Both the position numbers and the translations under genes were made by a program. DNA of 64,000 bases from Chloroflexota bacterium (GTDB taxonomy: Bacteria; Chloroflexota; Anaerolineae; Aggregatilineales; Phototrophicaceae). Where the stretch lies: the NCBI GenBank assembly GCA_009841405.1, contig VXLV01000079.1, forward strand, positions 35,492-99,491, written 5' to 3'. Positions 62,542 to 64,000 of the stretch are shown piece after piece. Within the stretch, counting starts at the first letter, position 1. Each line of letters begins with the position of its first letter. The notes beneath the pieces were generated by a model. That model ran no database searches and was not told the DNA's origin. It worked only from the letters and a program-made list of their open reading frames with translations.

Positions 62542-63480
62542 TTAACTCCTATTGAGGCGCGGGTCGAGCGCGTCGCGCATGCCATCGCCCAGCAGGTTGA
62601 AGCCGAGCACGGTGATCATAATGGCGACGCCCGGGAAAAAGACCAGATGCGGCGAGGTGAAGAGGTAATTCCGCGACTCGCTGAGGATCTGGCCCCATTC
62701 CGGCGTCGGCGGCTGCGCCCCCAGCCCGAGAAAAGACAGGGCCGCGGCATCGAGAATCGCAGTGCCGATGCCGAGCGTGCCTTGCACGATGATGGGCGTG
62801 ATGGCGTTGGGCAGGATATGCGCCAGGACGATGCGCAGCGGACTCGCGCCCAGGGCGCGCTCCGCCACGACGAACTCCTGCTCTTTGAGCGAGAGCACGC
62901 TGGCGCGGGACAAGCGCGCGTACTGCGGGATGAAGGTGATGGTGATGCCGAGCAGAGCGTTGGTCAAGCCGGGGCCGAGGATGGTGACGATCGAGATCGC
63001 CAGCAGCAGCGCGGGGAAGGCCAGAACGACATCCATCAGGCGCATGATGACATTGTCCACGCGGCCGCCCATGAAACCAGCCGTGATGCCCAGGGCGGTG
63101 CCAGCCACGATCGACAGGCTGATGGTGATGACGCCGACCGAGAGCGAGGTGCGCGTGCCGTAGATGACCCGGCTGTAGAGATCGCGCGCGTTGAGGTCAA
63201 GCCCGAGAATATGCTGCGGATCTTCGCAGCCGAGCAGGGGGATGCAGGGCGGTTTGCTGGGCAGTCGCCCGGTTTCGCCCGGAACGCCGATCATGGTCTT
63301 GATCGGGTCGTGCGTGGCGAAGACGGGCGCGGCGACGGCGATGATTACCAGCGCGCCAATGATGATTGATCCCAGAATGGCCGACGGACTATGGCGCAGG
63401 TTGCGCAGCGCTTCCAGCCAGAGACTGGCGGAACGGTAGTTGGCTTCGGGCGCCAGGTCGGCCGGTTGGGCGTTCGCCAT
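62542..63480 (-). CDS. dppC: Peptide/nickel-type ABC transporter permease, DppC-like
   Basis: A 312-residue permease with about six hydrophobic segments. The N-terminal SASLWLEALRNLRHSPSAILG and GLDLNARDLYSRVIYGTRTSL are typical of DppC/OppC. The coupling motif is VVAERALGASPLRIVLAHILPN, and SFLGLGAQPPTPEWG is conserved in the C-terminal part. It converges with the permuted solute-binding gene, 151 bases away, which holds three palindrome copies. It follows dppB by 21 bases. Confidence 0.93.
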   Translation of the reverse strand: MANAQPADLAPEANYRSASLWLEALRNLRHSPSAILGSIIIGALVIIAVAAPVFATHDPIKTMIGVPGETGRLPSKPPCIPLLGCEDPQHILGLDLNARDLYSRVIYGTRTSLSVGVITISLSIVAGTALGITAGFMGGRVDNVIMRLMDVVLAFPALLLAISIVTILGPGLTNALLGITITFIPQYARLSRASVLSLKEQEFVVAERALGASPLRIVLAHILPNAITPIIVQGTLGIGTAILDAAALSFLGLGAQPPTPEWGQILSESRNYLFTSPHLVFFPGVAIMITVLGFNLLGDGMRDALDPRLNRS

Positions 63481-63501
63481 AGAATCGTCTTTCGCGCCGG
63501 C

Positions 63502-63960
63502 TCAATTGAAACGAATCCGCGGGTCAAGGTAGCCGTAGAGCATATCCACGACCATATTGATGAGCACGAAACCGGCCGCGATTACGACCGTGAAGCCTTG
63601 CACCAGCGTGTAATCGCGCGAGGTGATGCTGTCGACCAGGGTGCGGCCGACGCCGGTCAAGCTAAAGATCGTCTCGGTCAACACCGCGCCGCTGATGACC
63701 AGCCCGAAATTCAGCCCGATGACGGTGATGACGGGCAGCATGGCGTTTTTCAGCGCGTGCTTGCCGACGACCGAGCGTTCGCGCAAACCCTTGGCGCGCG
63801 CCGTGCGGACGTAATCCTGATTGAGGACTTCCAGTACGCTGGAACGGCTCATGCGGGCGATGATGGCGAGCGGGATCGTGCCGACCGCCACCGCCGGCAG
63901 GATCATGTGGCGCAGGGCGTCGACCAGCAGCTCGCTATTGAGCGTGAGCACGGCGTTCAG
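63502..63960 (-). CDS. dppB: Peptide ABC transporter permease, DppB-like (5' end cut off)
   Basis: About 150 C-terminal residues of a permease. LRHMILPAVAVGTIPLAIIARMSRSSVLEVLNQDYVRTARAKGLRERSVVGKHALKNAMLP is the DppB/OppB coupling block, ending with YLDPRIRFN. The frame meets a TGA at 63967-63969 only inside sequence that looks like sequencing adapter, so the N-terminal half is missing because the contig ends, not because the gene is broken. Confidence 0.88.
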   Translation of the reverse strand: MNAVLTLNSELLVDALRHMILPAVAVGTIPLAIIARMSRSSVLEVLNQDYVRTARAKGLRERSVVGKHALKNAMLPVITVIGLNFGLVISGAVLTETIFSLTGVGRTLVDSITSRDYTLVQGFTVVIAAGFVLINMVVDMLYGYLDPRIRFN

Positions 63961-64000
63961 CCAGTCTCATAAACACATATGACGCTGCAGACGATCTAAC
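63961..64000. other. Probable Nextera adapter read-through at contig end
   Basis: From 63962, 28 of 33 bases match, as recalled, the Nextera transposase adapter and its read continuation; all five mismatches are A in the window. GACGCTGC and GACGA are exact. The matching stretch follows directly on the last coding bases of dppB. Confidence 0.7.

Noticed and set aside
1..64000. CRISPR array, rRNA genes or prophage
   Set aside because: No regularly spaced repeats, no rRNA signatures and no phage structural genes were seen.

Overview
The window reads as one end of a metagenome-style contig from a high-GC bacterium, most likely Chloroflexota (Anaerolineae-like). This assignment is an inference. 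It rests on overall protein character, zinc-ribbon forms of S14 and L36, SPOUT/MazG/RNase Y housekeeping genes, a GT28 digalactolipid-type transferase and many family-5 ABC transport genes. No 16S rRNA gene is present to confirm it.

Region 1 (2-12599, + strand) is a nearly complete translation superoperon: fusA (3' end), tuf, rpsJ, rplC, rplD, rplW, rplB, rpsS, rplV, rpsC, rplP, rpmC, rpsQ, rplN, rplX, rplE, rpsN (type Z), rpsH, rplF, rplR, rpsE, rpmD, rplO and secY, closed by an intrinsic terminator. Region 2 (12656-20112, +) holds adk with an aberrant P-loop, map, a secreted alpha/beta hydrolase, then a strong sigma70-like promoter with a hairpin-rich leader and rpmJ-rpsM-rpsK-rpoA-rplQ-truA-rplM-rpsI, ending in a terminator. 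infA and rpsD are missing from their usual places.

Region 3 (20197-29850) has a YabN-type methylase-MazG fusion, a TrmH-family methyltransferase and a surface-sugar block: sugar nucleotidyltransferase, PfkB sugar kinase, a GT9-GT26 fusion, a GT4 enzyme and a nucleotide-sugar dehydrogenase. An alkyltransferase-like protein and a glyoxalase-fold protein sit among them. Region 4 (30021-41233) has an ABC exporter with two permeases, serS, lysS (with a C-terminal extension), two tandem MFS pumps, an endonuclease III-like gene, a PIG-L deacetylase, a small zinc-ribbon gene and tRNA-Cys.

Region 5 (41280-56495) has an SDR protein, a 529-base gene-free stretch rich in secondary structure, recX, rny, a RelE-like toxin domain fused to a UvrD-type helicase, a triple-PDZ secreted protein, a TyrA-like dehydrogenase, an HD-domain protein, a site-2 protease, a GT28 enzyme, a beta-propeller protein, a 52-residue gene with its own promoter and terminator, an enolase-superfamily enzyme and a histidine phosphatase. 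Region 6 (56496-63960) has a third MFS pump, tRNA-Pro, pgsA-like and lgt genes, a metallo-beta-lactamase-fold protein, an apparently circularly permuted family-5 solute-binding protein, and convergent dppC and dppB-like permeases.

The last ~40 bases resemble Nextera adapter read-through, so dppB is cut by the contig end and not by mutation. The most unusual items are the permuted solute-binding protein (60708-62390), the toxin-helicase fusion (44897-46972), the GT9-GT26 fusion (25553-27373), the structured leaders before rpmJ and recX, and a six-copy family of short palindromes starting GTAGGGGCGA.
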